DNA of 64,000 nt from Erpobdella octoculata (GCA_963978895.1 OZ022238.1:10224089-10288088); one strand, 5' to 3'. Counted from the stretch's first letter, positions 37,817 through 49,607 are shown. Notes: generated by a model not told the origin, from the letters alone. Translations and numbers: made by a program.

Positions 37817-38610
37817 TCGATTCGTCGGTATAACACAACTATAATATCATCGGAATCTTTATCTTTATCTTTTATGTTTATCAAGAAGACTATTCATCAA
37901 ATATTTAATTTTGAAGCCAATTTTCTCTAACAACATTTATCAATATAAACCCTAAATATTTTCAGTAGAAAATTATTCGATGTATTTTTAAAAGACAGTT
38001 CTTTATCTTTGATAAAAATATATACATGATTAATTATTTTAAAGTCTGTAATACATTTTAAACATATCAATAATCTAAAAAAATAGTGATGGCAACACGC
38101 ATGTATGGAATTATAAAGTGCGGTAAGAAGAGACTTATTTATTTAAATTATGAATATTGAAGAATTCGCGAAAATTCTAAAGAACAGAAGGAGTGGCGCT
38201 GTAGCTTTTAACTGCAAGGTGAAAATGATGATAGAAGGTGATGTATCTAGAAACCATAATTCTAGGTTTCTTGTTAAACTTCGAATCGTACGGTAATTTT
38301 TTTTCTGTTGGCGATGGTTCAGTTCTAATAAAAAAAACAAGCAGCAGTATTAATCAGTTCAGACCAAAGTGTCTGAGGTAGTTCTTTACGAGCCAGTATC
38401 ATAGCTCGTGAGCCTTAAGTGAGATCAGTTTTCACCACGACGCCAAGAACCTCTATGTCTCTAACTTTTGGTACATTCAGAAGAATAGGGACCATCTAGT
38501 GACTAATATCTCAGTCGGCTTTATTTTCACTGAGATATTTATGTTTTCTCAAGATTTTATTATTTTATATCTTGAGATTTTGATGCTTAACAAAAAAATA
38601 ATTTTTATTT
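37817..38610. other. No gene seen
   Basis: AT-rich unique sequence. Short frames only. Confidence 0.4.
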
Positions 38611-38618
38611 GTTGTATG

Positions 38619-39310
38619 TAAGGGCGCAACCAGGGGGCCCAGAGGGCCCGGGCCATCCCCGAAAGCTTGCCAATGTTGATGTTGAAGTGAAGTGACGCGC
38701 GTGTCCTTTTTTCGAGACATATTTGAGTTAACAATTATTTTGCAAATTAAATATATAATAAGTTATCAAAAATGTTAGAGCGAGAGTTGTCCATGGGTCT
38801 ATTTTTGAAAACCCGACTCACCGGAAAATCTGACTTGACCCGACCTATTTTTGTTTTTTCTTTTGTGACCCGACCAACCTGTTTTCGACCCGACCCACTT
38901 TGGCTAGGACCCAATTGGCAGAGCGGTAACATTGTCAATATTACACCTACCCACAGATAAATACGATGCTGAAACTCTTCACCACTTGCCTCTTTCTTCC
39001 GCGACAGCCGAGAGATCCTTTTCAACTATGCGCAGACTCAAATCTTATCTACGCACCAGAATGGGCCAGACAAGGCTGAATGGATTTGCCTATCAATCGC
39101 GACTTTAACATTAATGAAGAAACCGTCATCAACATTTTTTGCAGAAAAAAGGTCGGCTGAATTTCATATTGTAATTTACTGTTCTAAATTAAATGTCTTA
39201 TGGTTTGTTATTATTAATTATTGCTGAAACTGTCGTTAAGCTTTGACTTTTGTGGGTTGTAAATTTCTCACTAAAACTCCCCACGAAAAAAATGTCTGGC
39301 TGCGCCTCTG
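38619..39310 (+). mobile_element. Internally deleted hAT with 8-bp TSD
   Basis: Flanked by a perfect GTTGTATG octamer (38611-38618, 39311-39318). The left end TAAGGGCGCAACCAGGGGG has the first two bases mutated from CA; the right end is the reverse complement of CAGAGGCGCAGCCAG. Plus-strand sequence at 38985-39160 reads LPLSSATAERSFSTMRRLKS and then GQTRLNGF, the conserved hAT C-terminal dimerisation block, before stops appear. So this 692-bp copy kept only the transposase end. Confidence 0.85.
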
Positions 39311-39359
39311 GTTGTATGATCAAGTTAAGTTGCATTTGTTGTCCTATGTCGGAAGGACG

Positions 39360-41620
39360 TGACGAGTTATAATCACTACCGGGGGAGAAGATCAGGTAGC
39401 CGTCACCCACGTCGTACTTCATCGCCTCTTTCTACCGGTCGTCACTCCAAAGATTCTTTTGCCTCAAACCTCACATTTGGTTTACTAAATGCGAGATCGT
39501 TAAACAATAAAGTTGACAAATTCCTTGAGTTACTGCGCTGCCAAAGTATCGACGTAGTCTTTCTGACCGAGACATTGCATGATACCAATTCTATCGCCCT
39601 ATGTCGTCTTAGAGCTGCTTCCTTCACAGTCATCGACCGACCGCGGCCAAGGGACCCGAGCGCTGCTGCCTCGACGTCGCTCAATGTCAACCATGAGAAG
39701 AAGCAGTTGTCGCTGCTCTAGGCACCAGTCTTCAGCCTTACGTTCTTGACACCAAAATCACGACATTCGAATTTATTTCAGTCAGTCTTCAATCTACTCA
39801 CGGGAAAATGGTAGCGCTGGTTGTCTACAGAACTGGCCTTATAACATCACTATTTTTAATGAGCTTGATAATCTTCTGTCGCGCGTATCTGTCTTGAAGG
39901 GTGTTCGGAGACATTAACATAAGACTGGATCGCAAAAAAGAACCTACCTCAATAGCATTTATATAAATGTCTATCATCACATGGTTTTGCACCTCGGGTA
40001 CATCAACCAACTCACAAACTCGGAGGTACTCTCGACGTCGTTGCCACACGAAGATCTCTATTCGTCAAAGGCATAAACGTCATACCAGTCGACTTTTCCG
40101 ATCACCGGCTTCTTCGCTGGGTGTCCGTTAATTCCCGCCCACCACCTGTCTACAAAACGATTGTCTCAACAAAATGGTCTCAGTTGGATGTGGAAAAATT
40201 CGTCAAGTTAATTCAATTACAAAATTCTACAGACATTAGCGCTTCAGATGATGTTGACGTTGATGTCTCTGCCACACAGCTTAACAGCGCAATTCTCAAT
40301 TTGGTTGATCATTTGATCCCACTGAAAACAGCACGCATCCGTCTACGTTAATCGGACCCGTGGTACGACGAAGAATGCCGCGCCGTGAAACGGCGGACTA
40401 GAGGGATGGATAGAAAAGCTCTGAAAACACAATCGGCTTCTGGTGAAATGGTGACGACGATAAGCCGATTGACCATCACATATTACTGAAACGCCTCGAA
40501 GCGTCATTCGGTTTAAAGAGTGTCGTTCTTGAATGGTTCGGATCCTATTTGACCGGACGTTCTTTCTCAATACGCTCCGGCGCATCAGCGTCAGCGGCGA
40601 CATCATTAACACGTGGAGTACCTCAGGGGTCTGTGCTGGGCCCACTTTTTTTACATTATATACAGCCGAACTAGAGGAAGTCATCAGGGCGCATGGTCTC
40701 CAATGACACATATACGCCGACGACACACAAGTCTACGGCCTCTGCCGACCGGAGCACGCGGACTCTCTTGCCATGAAGGTATCGAGATGCGTAGACGCTG
40801 TTGACCGCTGGATGTTCAGCAGCCGTCTCCTGTTGAATTCGAACAAAACGGAAGTAATCTGGTGCTCGTCTTTCCGACGTTGGTCAACTCTACCTACCAA
40901 ACCTGTTCGAATCGGCTCCGGCCTGATCCCACCAGTAATACGTGTTTGAAATCTGGGGATCTGGCTGGATTCAGATTGTTCTATGACCCGTCACATCAAC
41001 AACACGACCCGTTCCTGCTATGCCTCTCTCAAAGATTTTCGCAGTATCTTTTCTCATCTTTCAATTGACGCCCGGAGAATTCTCATAACGCCTTGATTCT
41101 TCTAAAAATTGATTACGGAAATTCAACTCTAGCCGTCCTTCCTTCTTGTCATATGGATCGGCTTCAAACTCTCATCAACACAGCGGCCAAAATAATCTAC
41201 AATGCTCGGAAATATGACTATGTCACCCTACTTCTCAAAGATCTCCACTGGCTTCGCATTCGGCAACGAATCGAGAATAAGATTACCACAATAGTATACA
41301 AATCTCTGTACGGCCCAGCTCCTCCATACCTGTCTTTTGCTCATGTTACCAATGTACCTGGTCGGCAGAGGCTCAGATCAGCATCCAGGGACCTCCTCAC
41401 TACACCGCCAGTTCATTGCGCGACGCTCGACGGAAGATCCATCGACGTGATTGGGCCTGAAATGTGGAACATCATTTCTACATCCAGTTCAGCCAGTTTC
41501 CACACAGCACTAAAGACATTTCTGTTCACTTAATCCTTTTCCTAACGTCTACAGTGGTCTTGAAGTTCTTTTGAAGAACATACGCCACTTTAATAAAACT
41601 CGGATTCATTATCATTATCA
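39360..41620 (+). mobile_element. Decayed CR1/Jockey-type LINE
   Basis: Plus strand. Endonuclease start (LTFGLLNARSLNNKVDKFLE, 39470-39620), a later piece at 40121-40351, then reverse transcriptase from about 40490 with the TRGVPQGSVLGPLF box (40610-40655) and a YADDT-type box near 40715. The C-terminal part is at 41093-41533. Several frameshifts and an internal deletion between the endonuclease and RT parts (about 40400-40490). The 3' end near 41610 has a short (ATTATC)n tail. GC content is higher than the surroundings. Confidence 0.8.
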
Positions 41621-41784
41621 ATCAAAGTTTGAAAATTGTATTTGCTGTTATGCAATAATTCAGAGTTCATGTAATGACATTTCTTGATATCAGATGTTGT
41701 GATGATTGGACATTTTCTTAGCAAATAAAATTCAACCGTAATTTTTAAGTTGTAACTCTTGATCAGTTACTAATTTGTTTCCAG
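41621..41784. other. Intron end before Ig exon 1
   Basis: AT-rich, ending in TTTGTTTCCAG at 41784, a good 3' splice site. No signal-peptide exon is visible. Confidence 0.5.
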
Positions 41785-42111
41785 CGCATGGAGGGATATA
41801 CAAATATGTTATCTTGCGAGGAACATCATTCAACATGACCTTTTATCCTACTGACAGAGCTCAACCAGGTTTTCCTAAGTTAACGTTTATTAATTGGGTT
41901 CGTCAGGATCAGAACAAAATCCAACAGGTGCATCAATGCGTGTTCAACAGTACTGTCCAGGAGTGCATTGAAGAAGGTGACGGTTACACGATCACGACGT
42001 CTAAAAGCATCTCCCAGTATGTCATTCCGAGTATAGACTATAGTCATGCTTTCAATTACAAATGCACTGATGGTATTGATACCTACTTTTGGGAATTATT
42101 TGTCATATCAG
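41785..42111 (+). CDS. Ig-superfamily gene, exon a (Ig-like domain)
   Basis: 327 nt between acceptor TTTCCAG and donor G|GTGAGT, phase 1 at both ends, open throughout. The product has INWVRQ (the Trp of an Ig C strand), Cys pair HQC/QEC, and YKC near the end in the position of the F-strand cysteine. No B-strand cysteine is obvious, so it is an atypical Ig fold. It has NMT and NST glycosylation sequons, as expected for an extracellular domain. It is the first of three symmetric phase-1 exons, the usual layout of cell-surface Ig proteins. Upstream exons are not seen; the LINE at 39360-41620 lies just before it. Confidence 0.75.
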
Positions 42112-42356
42112 GTGAGTTTTATAAAAATTAATAAATTAAATTTATTATATATTGGTGTTTTTATCAACATGGCATTGTTTTTTATGTTGAATTGTAAGTA
42201 TGCAGGCTTCAATTTTTACATTAATTGTTACACTTGATAAACCTAGACTTGATTAAATGATTTCTGCCAAGAAGTCAAAGAAATTTGTTTTTTAGAGTTA
42301 ATGTAAATATCGTAAGGATCAGTGCTCTATGTTCATTTAAGTTTTTCTTATTTCAG

Positions 42357-42707
42357 CTGAATTTATTGACAACCCAAGGTTTGGATATAGAGACCCAATA
42401 AGTATAACTCATGACAACGAAATATATAATTTCACAAGAGGAAGTGTTGTCAGGGTGTATAGCTGTGCAGTAAAACACATGCCAGCGCAAGAGAGCACAG
42501 ACTTTGATCCGTTGCTCGAACCTGAGCCAATATTATCGGAATACTGGAAAAAAATACCATTTAAAATGAAGAGAACCGAGCACTCCTGGCAAATGTATTG
42601 GCTGATTATAAACAAGACATTGAATTTGAGCTGTGATGTCATTGCTCCGCGTGACTTCAGTTTTATTGGTAAACCGCCTCTAAGATTTTTCACTCTTGCT
42701 GCCTGTC
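42357..42707 (+). CDS. Ig-superfamily gene, exon b (Ig-like domain)
   Basis: 351 nt between TTATTTCAG and GTAAGT, phase 1 to phase 1. The product contains VRVYSCAV and, about 80 residues on, LNLSCDV, plausible B- and F-strand cysteines, with EYW and WQMYW tryptophans between. NFT, NKT and NLS sequons are present. No membrane segment. It does not match a named receptor that I can recognise. Confidence 0.75.
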
Positions 42708-42889
42708 GTAAGTTTGAAAACTTGTAATTTTTTTCGGTGTGAATTGTTATGCTAGCAATATTTTTTTATTTATAGTATATAATCATCATCACCATTGATG
42801 ATAATCTTATTATTGTTTATTGTAGCATGTCATAAATTTTTTAGAAAGAAACAAAATAAAAATTTAGGCTGCATATTGATTTTAAAAAA

Positions 42890-43436
42890 ATCAACATCTG
42901 TAAGATTTCTGTACTCATTCGAGCCGTTCGCTCACTCAGTCCACAAATTGAAAACAATCATTCACTGGGTGTACTAGTTGTCGGTATAGCCACAAAAGGT
43001 TTTTTGCGGTTAGTGCCAGTTTAGGAATCTTCTTTTGATTATTTTTCCAGAAATTCAAAATATCTGTTTCCATGACTGACAATACAAGATATTTATCTAT
43101 TTCATGTCTTGGGTCACTGCTGTCAGTCAATAGAATCGTAGCTGTTTTAAAATCTGCTAATAAATCAGAAGTTTCTGATTTCTTCTTTTCGGAAGTATAC
43201 TGTTCCACATCGTTTTCAACATAGCAATCCGTGGAAAACAAATTTATTTCTTTTACCATAGTTTGCAACTCAGAATATGCCAAATTACGATCACTTACAC
43301 TTCGGAACCGAGACCAAATATCGCTTTTTGGCCACATTTCTGGCACTACTTGCCTTTCCTTCTGTAACTTGTCAAGTTCTTGCCTGATCCATTTTGAATT
43401 TTTGCAAAATTATAAGTTTTTGCCATTTTAATTTGA
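42890..43436 (-). pseudogene. hAT transposase C-terminal remnant in intron
   Basis: Minus strand, 136-codon frame ending near 42936 with DILNFWKNNQKKIPKLALTA, a typical start of the hAT dimerisation region. The next block (an IPTTSTPSE-type motif) is found only in another frame, so there is a frameshift near 43000. Upstream a start-like MAKTYNF lies at about 43425. It lies in the intron between exons b and c. Confidence 0.7.
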
Positions 43437-44348
43437 ATCATTCAATAAAACAAATAAAGAAAAAAACGAGTTATTTAACACAAACTTTGATTTCAAATAC
43501 ACTCGATATGTGTCTGTGTGTATGTGTGTATGTATACGAAAGATGTTCAAATTACGTTTTTTTAATTGAATCATGTATTGTCATCCAATATAAAGATATG
43601 CTAAAAGTTTCAGCTTCCTAGCTAGTCAAAAAGCTGGTTAAATTTCACTTGTAAGATTTCCGTACAGAGAAAGCCCCACACAAACACACACACACACACA
43701 AACAGAGATTGTAACCTAAATAGAAGTTTGTAATAACTCGAACACACAACAAAAACTGTAACTCAAACAACACGTTCACCCTTGTGTAAGCTAAGAGAAA
43801 AAGTAAGTAACTGTAACAACAGAGCTGTACATAGGCTTCTAAAGACACACAATAAAAACAATATTAAATACTGGAATGGTTTTTTAATTACATCTTGTGG
43901 TGGATATGTCCTCGCACCAAAGGGTGCCAGGTTGACAGGTGATGATCAGTTATGATCCATCAGTATCCTAGCAAACAAGAATCAGCTGCCTGCCTCTAAA
44001 TAGGACTAGCCAAGTTGAAAATGCAGTGGACATCTCTAATTGCTTCTTATTCATTACTTGGTCTTCTCCAGTTTTGTTCTCGAATTATTTGTTTGTCGAT
44101 TTGGTTTTATATTCATATTCAATGAATAATTAATTAATAAATGTTGTTAAACATTAAAGCTCTTGTTATCTCTCATCAGTCACCTTAAGACTCATTATTT
44201 TAATGCAATCTCGCAGATATCATTGTAACATGAAGGGGAAGATATATAAGATTTTGTTCATTGACATTGTCTAAATATAATGTCAATGAAAAAATTTGAT
44301 TTAGTCAGTAGTCTTTTATGTTTGTTTTGTTATTTCATTTGATTTCAG
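43437..44348 (+). other. Intron between Ig exons b and c
   Basis: No further exon recognised. Contains a short (CA)n run (43680-43700). Ends TTTGATTTCAG at 44348. Confidence 0.45.
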
Positions 44349-44702
44349 ATTGTCCAGAAAATATAGAGTTTGCTAATGAAACTAGAACATGGCATGAACA
44401 TGATAAACTCAATTGTAGTGTCTCAGCTTATCCTCCTGTACAGGTTAAAATATTTCAACTGAAAGATGGGAATGAAGAGGAAGTGTCTAATGGCCTTAAC
44501 AATTTGGCCTCATTTAAATTGTCTAAGAATGATATTGGAGAATATGTTTGTCGCGTGGGAGATTCAAGTCATACATGTAAACAAGGACCTGATCCGAATT
44601 TTGTATTAGACTATGGCGTCTTTCGAAGAAATGAAAAGTATACTGAAACTCCAATAGCTTGCTCTGGATTGGTGACAATTAAAAAAATTGACCTGATTAA
44701 AG
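44349..44702 (+). CDS. Ig-superfamily gene, exon c (canonical Ig domain)
   Basis: 354 nt, acceptor TTTGATTTCAG, donor AAAG|GTTTTT, phase 1 at both ends. The frame reads on past this donor to a stop at 44849-44851, so the donor was chosen because its phase matches the other exons. The domain is a clear Ig fold: KLNCSVSAYPP (B strand), SFKLSKNDIGEYVCRV (E-F region with the DxGxYxC signature). Extra cysteines follow (HTCKQG, IACSG). It is the best evidence that this gene is an Ig receptor or adhesion protein. Confidence 0.8.
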
Positions 44703-45524
44703 GTTTTTATTTGAAAATCTTCTTATTTTTTTTCTTGAATAATTTTTTCTGTGTAAATAATTTGACAATTGCCCATCATAAGCTGAACATGCTTCTAAAT
44801 TTCTTCCTCTCGATCAATTTTATCAATTGTTGGGCATCACGAATAGGCTAAAAATAGAAGTGGAATGTAAGGTAAAAGTTATACTTTCGAATTAAAACTA
44901 CATTTTGACAAGGCTTTATATTTTGCACACTGTTTGAGGTATTAGAATTATGGTCACATATCTTTCTATTTAGTCAGTTTCATGACAGCCTTAATTTGGT
45001 TTGAATTGAATAATCTTGTTCCAATAAATTGGTAGGTCGATTATTCAATCTTGAAATTCGATTGAGTAAAGCATGAAAACCTTGTGTTTTTGTGTTGCTG
45101 GAAGCCAAGCGAATGTGTGGTACAGTTGAATAGACACACAGATATGTACAATAATTATATGCATGAGCTATATGCAAATGTAACTTTTTGTTTGCATTTA
45201 GTGATGTAGCACTATTTAAAGGTAGGTCATTGTTTGGAATCTTCAAATTTTAATGGTCACAGTGTTGTTTGTGAGATAACAACTTGAATAAGATTGTGGG
45301 AGAGATGATGGAAAAGCATGTTTTAATATCCAGATTTTCAGAAAAAATGTCTGCTTTTGCTGCTAACCTGAGGCCAATATTTTACATTGCATCAGAGTTT
45401 AAAATGAGTTCATTTTAATAAGTTTTGAAAAAATACAAGTCCTGTATAAAAAGTTGGAATTTCTATCAAAGCCTCCAAGTTTATCATCATTAAATTAAAA
45501 TTTGACTTTATTCTTATTTCTTAC
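44703..45524 (+). other. Ig gene intron, left part
   Basis: Unique AT-rich sequence. No exon recognised. Confidence 0.45.
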
Positions 45525-45888
45525 TAGCAGGGTACTCGGCGTTGCCCAGGGTTATTAGAGGTTTTTTTCTCTCGCTCCCGTTTCCTTCCCCGCTTGCTCT
45601 CCCGCTTCTGGTCGCGTTCCCGCTTGCCCTCCCATTCCCGGTCACTTTCCCGTTCCCGCTTGCTCACCCGTTTCTGCTCATTCTCCAGTTCCCATTCCTT
45701 CTTGCTGTCCTATTACCTCTTGCTCTCCCGTTTCCTCTCGCTCTCCTGCTCACTTTGTGGCCGATCTCAATTCTTTTTTCAGAAAAACCTACTTCTATTG
45801 ACTTTCAAGGTTGTGTGAAAATTTCATTACGATCGGATGAATGGTGTAGCGATGCATAAAGGACATACGGACATGCAAACATAATGTA

Positions 45889-45892
<4 letters not shown>
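45525..45892 (-). mobile_element. Helitron family A in Ig gene intron
   Basis: CTAG at 45525-45528 with the GGGCAACGCCGAGTACC hairpin on the minus strand, family body, and the conserved 5' block up to a (TA)n at 45893. Non-coding. Confidence 0.75.
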
Positions 45893-45938
<46 letters not shown>

Positions 45939-46301
45939 TGAAGATGTAGTTCAGAGCTATTTAGCTAGCGGCCCGCTGACCAAATTTAGACCGCGAAGGC
46001 CTGATAATTGGCATGCGGATTAGATTTAAAAAAACACTAAATAAGTGGTTTTACAAGCTGGGCTTAAGAATTGATCAAAACACTTCTTAAGATTGATTCT
46101 AATCTTTAAGTTATATAATCTATTTTTAAATCTTCCAATCAGGCATCAATTTAGTTGTATTAAAATCATAAAAATGTCTACCTGGTGGGCAAACTTTCTG
46201 TATTGAACCTTAGAAGGTTTCAATGTTTCGGACCTGATTAGTTTTAAACTCTGTATTATACTCACCCAGTTTGAGACATTACCACATGGAAACACTAACA
46301 G
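45893..46301. other. No gene seen
   Basis: (TA)n at 45893-45930, then unique intronic sequence up to the LTR element. Confidence 0.45.
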
Positions 46302-46306
46302 GGCAT

Positions 46307-46916
46307 TGTAAGATGAAGATGATTCATCTTACGTATTTTCATAATAGTTGTGTATTTTATTTTATTATGTGTGCATATTTTGGTTGTGTTGAAACAATAG
46401 TCATTTATGTATGAATGTATCTGTGTGTATATGTGTGTATATGTGTGTATATATATGTATATATATATATATGTATATGTATGTATATATGTATATTTGT
46501 GCTCCTGTGACATTGTGTGTGCGTATAATTTTTGTATCATTAATGTATATACATGTATATGTGTGTTTGATTGTATATATACATGGATGGATGTATGTAT
46601 ATGTATATATATATATGTATATATATGTGTATATATATATATGTGTATATATATATAATTGGTATTGGTCCTTTTCCTTTTTGTGGTCTTCAATGAGAAA
46701 ATGAAGTGTTCTAGCAGAGAGAAATTGGAATTATCAAAAGATTTGTCAGAACCGGGCTAACTTCTGCAAAGTGAGATAATTCAGTTTAGAGTCAAGAAAA
46801 GGATTATATTCAAGGAAGAATAATAAAGTTAAAATAAATTCGAAAAATATTGTGTTATAAATAACTTCGACTTTAACGTTACGAATCGCTAGAAAGCATA
46901 TTCCTCAACGTTTACA
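46307..46916 (+). repeat. 5' LTR
   Basis: TGTAAG...TTTACA. A perfect 10-bp inverted repeat with a 5-base spacer, GTAAGATGAA and TTCATCTTAC, starts at the second base. Central part rich in TATATG. Confidence 0.95.
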
Positions 46917-46917
46917 T

Positions 46918-46935
46918 TGGTGACCTCGACGTATT
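46918..46935 (+). promoter_or_regulatory. Candidate primer-binding site
   Basis: TGGTGACCTCGACGTA starts close after the LTR. It resembles the TGGTGACCCCGACG type used by other animal Gypsy elements. The tRNA was not identified. Confidence 0.55.
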
Positions 46936-47013
46936 TACGCATTTTCATCCGTAAATATATTTCCTGAAGTTATTTGATCACAAGTGACCGAATTTTTTTT
47001 TCTTTTGTGAAAA

Positions 47014-48654
47014 ATGTCTGACACAGAAAAATTCATTGCGATGGGACAGGCTCTGGGCTATTCCGGAGAGGAATTGAAGAATTTTGTCAATGAATTAAAG
47101 GATGAAGATCGAGATAGGAGAATGGAGGAACGGACTAAGGCTCAGCAAGAACGGGAAGAGCGAGAACGTGAACGGGAAGAGCGGGAACGTGAACGTCAAC
47201 ATGAATTGGAATTGAAGAAGCTAGAATTGGAAGCCCTAACAAAAAAAGAGCCAAAAGCGACGGTAGAGGTAACAAAGATTCCTTATCCAAAGTTCTCGGA
47301 AGGTGACGACGTGGACGCATTTCTGCTCCGTTTTGAGGCATTGGCCACGGCAAATGATCATCCAAAAAAGGGTTGGGGAATGCTTCTGGGTTCTCTGCTC
47401 AGTGCGAAGACATTGGAAGTGTTTGGCCAACTCAGCGATAGTCAGATGCAGGATTACGAGTCGGTAAAAGAGGCAATCCTTCGCCGTTTTGGGAAGTCGG
47501 CAGAAGACTACCGCATAAAGTTTCGAGAGTCAAAGCTTGAACCAGAAGAGACTTGGGAACAGTATCTGGTGCGACTGGATAGTTACCTCAGGCGCTGGGT
47601 GGATCTCGCGGGTACAAAAAACTATTTGTTTTTATTTTTAAAAGAGCAGTTCTTTGGAAAGTGTCCGTCGGGAATGGCTGAGTATTTGTTGGAAAAAGAA
47701 AGCGGTGACGTCAATGAGTTAAGTCGCTGGGTCAACAAGTACAATCAAGCTCACCCAGTCAAAAGCTTGGCAAAGGTCGAGAACACAAGCAGGATTAGCG
47801 AAAATCGTAGTCAACCAGACATTGACTCGGGAATGGTTGGACCACGCTGTTACAATTGCAATAAACTGGGCCATATGGCAAAGGATTGTCATCACGCTGG
47901 ACAGATCGCGAGGGACTACAGGCAAGGCACTCAAGCAACTCCAGTCATGTGTCAAACGCGTAGAAAGGCCACCATGACACCACCATGCAAAGACTCTGGA
48001 GTAGTGAATGCATGCGCGGTCATGGTGATGGAAAATAAAATGAATGAGGTCCAATTAAAATGTGGCTGCTTTTCACCGGTAATAGCGGATGGTTGTTTTC
48101 ACTCAGGAGAAAAGTTTGAATTAACCAGAGGGTTTGTGAACAGAAAACCGGTAAAAGTTTTGAGGGACACTGGCTGTAATGCCATAATGGTAAAGGAATC
48201 ATTAGTGCACCCGCGTCAGATGACCGGAAGAACAAGACCCTGTGTTTTGATCGACGGCACAGTTCGGGTAGCTCCAACAGCAGTGGTAAAAATCAAAACA
48301 AACTGGTTCAGAGGAACCAGAGAGGTTGTGTGCATAAAAAACCTACTTTGCGATCTCGTGCTGGGAAATGTCGAAGGAGTAAGAGGTTTGGATGCAATGG
48401 CTGCAGGAAAACGCTTTGGTCAGAAATCCGCTCTTAACTACGACAGCACACAGAGGAATGTTCGGGTAAATTATAGAAAATCGTCGGCTAACTCGGAGCT
48501 GTATCAAAGCAAGGAAAGAAACACGTCTGCCATTTCAAAGGTAGGAAATAAAGTTGAGGCAAAAGTTCAGGCTTTGAATCCGCCAAAAGAAAGACCAAGG
48601 CTCAATCTTCTGCCTAGAGGCCAACATGGAGGGGTGGGAAAGATGGAAAGTTGA
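47014..48654 (+). CDS. Gag with SCAN-like region, zinc knuckle and DTG protease
   Basis: 546 codons. N-terminus MSDTEKFIAMGQALGYSG, then a charged coiled coil (about 28-75). A capsid/SCAN-like region follows (about 90-245, e.g. FEALATANDHPKKGWG and WEQYLVRLDSYLRRW). A CCHC knuckle CYNCNKLGHMAKDC lies near 280 and a retropepsin-like LRDTGCNAIMV near 385. The frame ends in a G-rich run with a stop at 48652-48654. The next sequence is open in another frame, so a frameshift ended this ORF. The product could still form particles and process itself, but it cannot reverse transcribe or integrate. Confidence 0.88.
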   Translation: MSDTEKFIAMGQALGYSGEELKNFVNELKDEDRDRRMEERTKAQQEREEREREREERERERQHELELKKLELEALTKKEPKATVEVTKIPYPKFSEGDDVDAFLLRFEALATANDHPKKGWGMLLGSLLSAKTLEVFGQLSDSQMQDYESVKEAILRRFGKSAEDYRIKFRESKLEPEETWEQYLVRLDSYLRRWVDLAGTKNYLFLFLKEQFFGKCPSGMAEYLLEKESGDVNELSRWVNKYNQAHPVKSLAKVENTSRISENRSQPDIDSGMVGPRCYNCNKLGHMAKDCHHAGQIARDYRQGTQATPVMCQTRRKATMTPPCKDSGVVNACAVMVMENKMNEVQLKCGCFSPVIADGCFHSGEKFELTRGFVNRKPVKVLRDTGCNAIMVKESLVHPRQMTGRTRPCVLIDGTVRVAPTAVVKIKTNWFRGTREVVCIKNLLCDLVLGNVEGVRGLDAMAAGKRFGQKSALNYDSTQRNVRVNYRKSSANSELYQSKERNTSAISKVGNKVEAKVQALNPPKERPRLNLLPRGQHGGVGKMES

Positions 48655-48812
48655 ATTCGGCAATCTTCGGAGATGCCCGTCCTGTTGACATAGCACGCAG
48701 AGAGATAGAGATTGAGAATAAGTTGAAAGTAAACTATTTCAAAGGCAAGGAAAACATCGGTGCTGACTTTCTTAGTCGTAAAGAGAGTGACGATGTAATC
48801 AAGAAACGCTAG
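48655..48812 (+). pseudogene. Remnant of pol joined by deletion
   Basis: In the other frame this reads a linker with ARPVDIARREIEIENKLK, typical of the protease-RT junction. It passes directly into YFKGKENIGADFLSRK, the end of RNase H, then a stop. The RT and most of RNase H are missing by one in-frame deletion. Integrase is missing too, unless the parent had the Gmr1-like order with integrase before RT. Confidence 0.75.
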
Positions 48813-48828
48813 CGCGTTCCTTTTTTCG

Positions 48829-48839
48829 AAGAAGGGGGA
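48829..48839 (+). promoter_or_regulatory. Polypurine tract
   Basis: AAGAAGGGGGA directly before the 3' LTR. Confidence 0.8.
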
Positions 48840-48841
48840 TA

Positions 48842-49443
48842 TGTAAGAAGAAGATGATTCATCTTACGTATTTTCATAATAGTTGTGTATTTTATTTTAT
48901 TATGTGTGCATATTTTGGTTGTGTTGAAACAATAGTCATTTATGTATGAATGTATCTGTGTGTATATGTGTGTATATGTGTGTATATATATGTATATATA
49001 TATGTATATGTATGTATATATGTATATTTGTGCTCCTGTGACATTGTGTGTGCGTATAATTTTTTTATCATTAATGTATATATATGTATATGTGTGTTTG
49101 AGTGTATATATACATGGATGGATGTATGTATATGTATATATATATGTATATATATGTGTATATATATATGTGTATATATATATAATTGGTATTGGTCCTT
49201 TTCCTTTTTGTGGTCTTCAATGAGAAAATGAAGTGTTCTAGCAGAGAGAAATTGGAATTATCAAAAGATTTGTCAGAACCGGGCTAACTTCTGCAAAGTG
49301 AGATAATTCAGTTTAGAGTCAAGAAAAGGATTATATTCAAGGAAGAATAATAAAGTTAAAATAAATTCGAGAAATATTGTGTTATAAATAACTTCGACTT
49401 TAACGTTACGAATCGCTAGAAAGCATATTCCTCAACGTTTACA
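48842..49443 (+). repeat. 3' LTR
   Basis: 602 bp, TGTAAG...TTTACA. One base in the terminal inverted repeat differs from the 5' LTR (AAGAA for ATGAA). Confidence 0.95.
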
Positions 49444-49607
49444 GGCATCATTATTGTTTAATACAGCTGTTTATAAAATTTTAATGAAAGTTTTTTTTAC
49501 TTTATAGTGCCATAGCTTTATGTAATTCACTAAAAAAAATTGTGTACTGGTGCTGATCAAAGCTGGTGCTGATATTTGCAATTGTCTTTTTTCATTATTT
49601 TTTGCAG

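Larger units (their letters stand above)
46307..49443 (+). mobile_element. Gag-protease-only Ty3/Gypsy element, young
   Basis: 3.1 kb, LTRs of 610 and 602 bp, perfect 5-bp target duplication GGCAT (46302-46306, 49444-49448). The internal region has gag and a protease-like segment, then a deletion that removes reverse transcriptase, most of RNase H and integrase. LTRs differ by about five substitutions plus TA-repeat length, so the insertion is fairly recent. It sits in the Ig gene intron between exon c and the first mini-exon, same strand. Confidence 0.92.

Noticed and set aside
44703..44851. Extension of Ig exon c to the stop at 44849-44851
   Set aside because: The sequence after the phase-matched donor turns hydrophobic and AT-driven. 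A GT donor in phase 1 fits the other exons better, although a retained-intron membrane form cannot be excluded.
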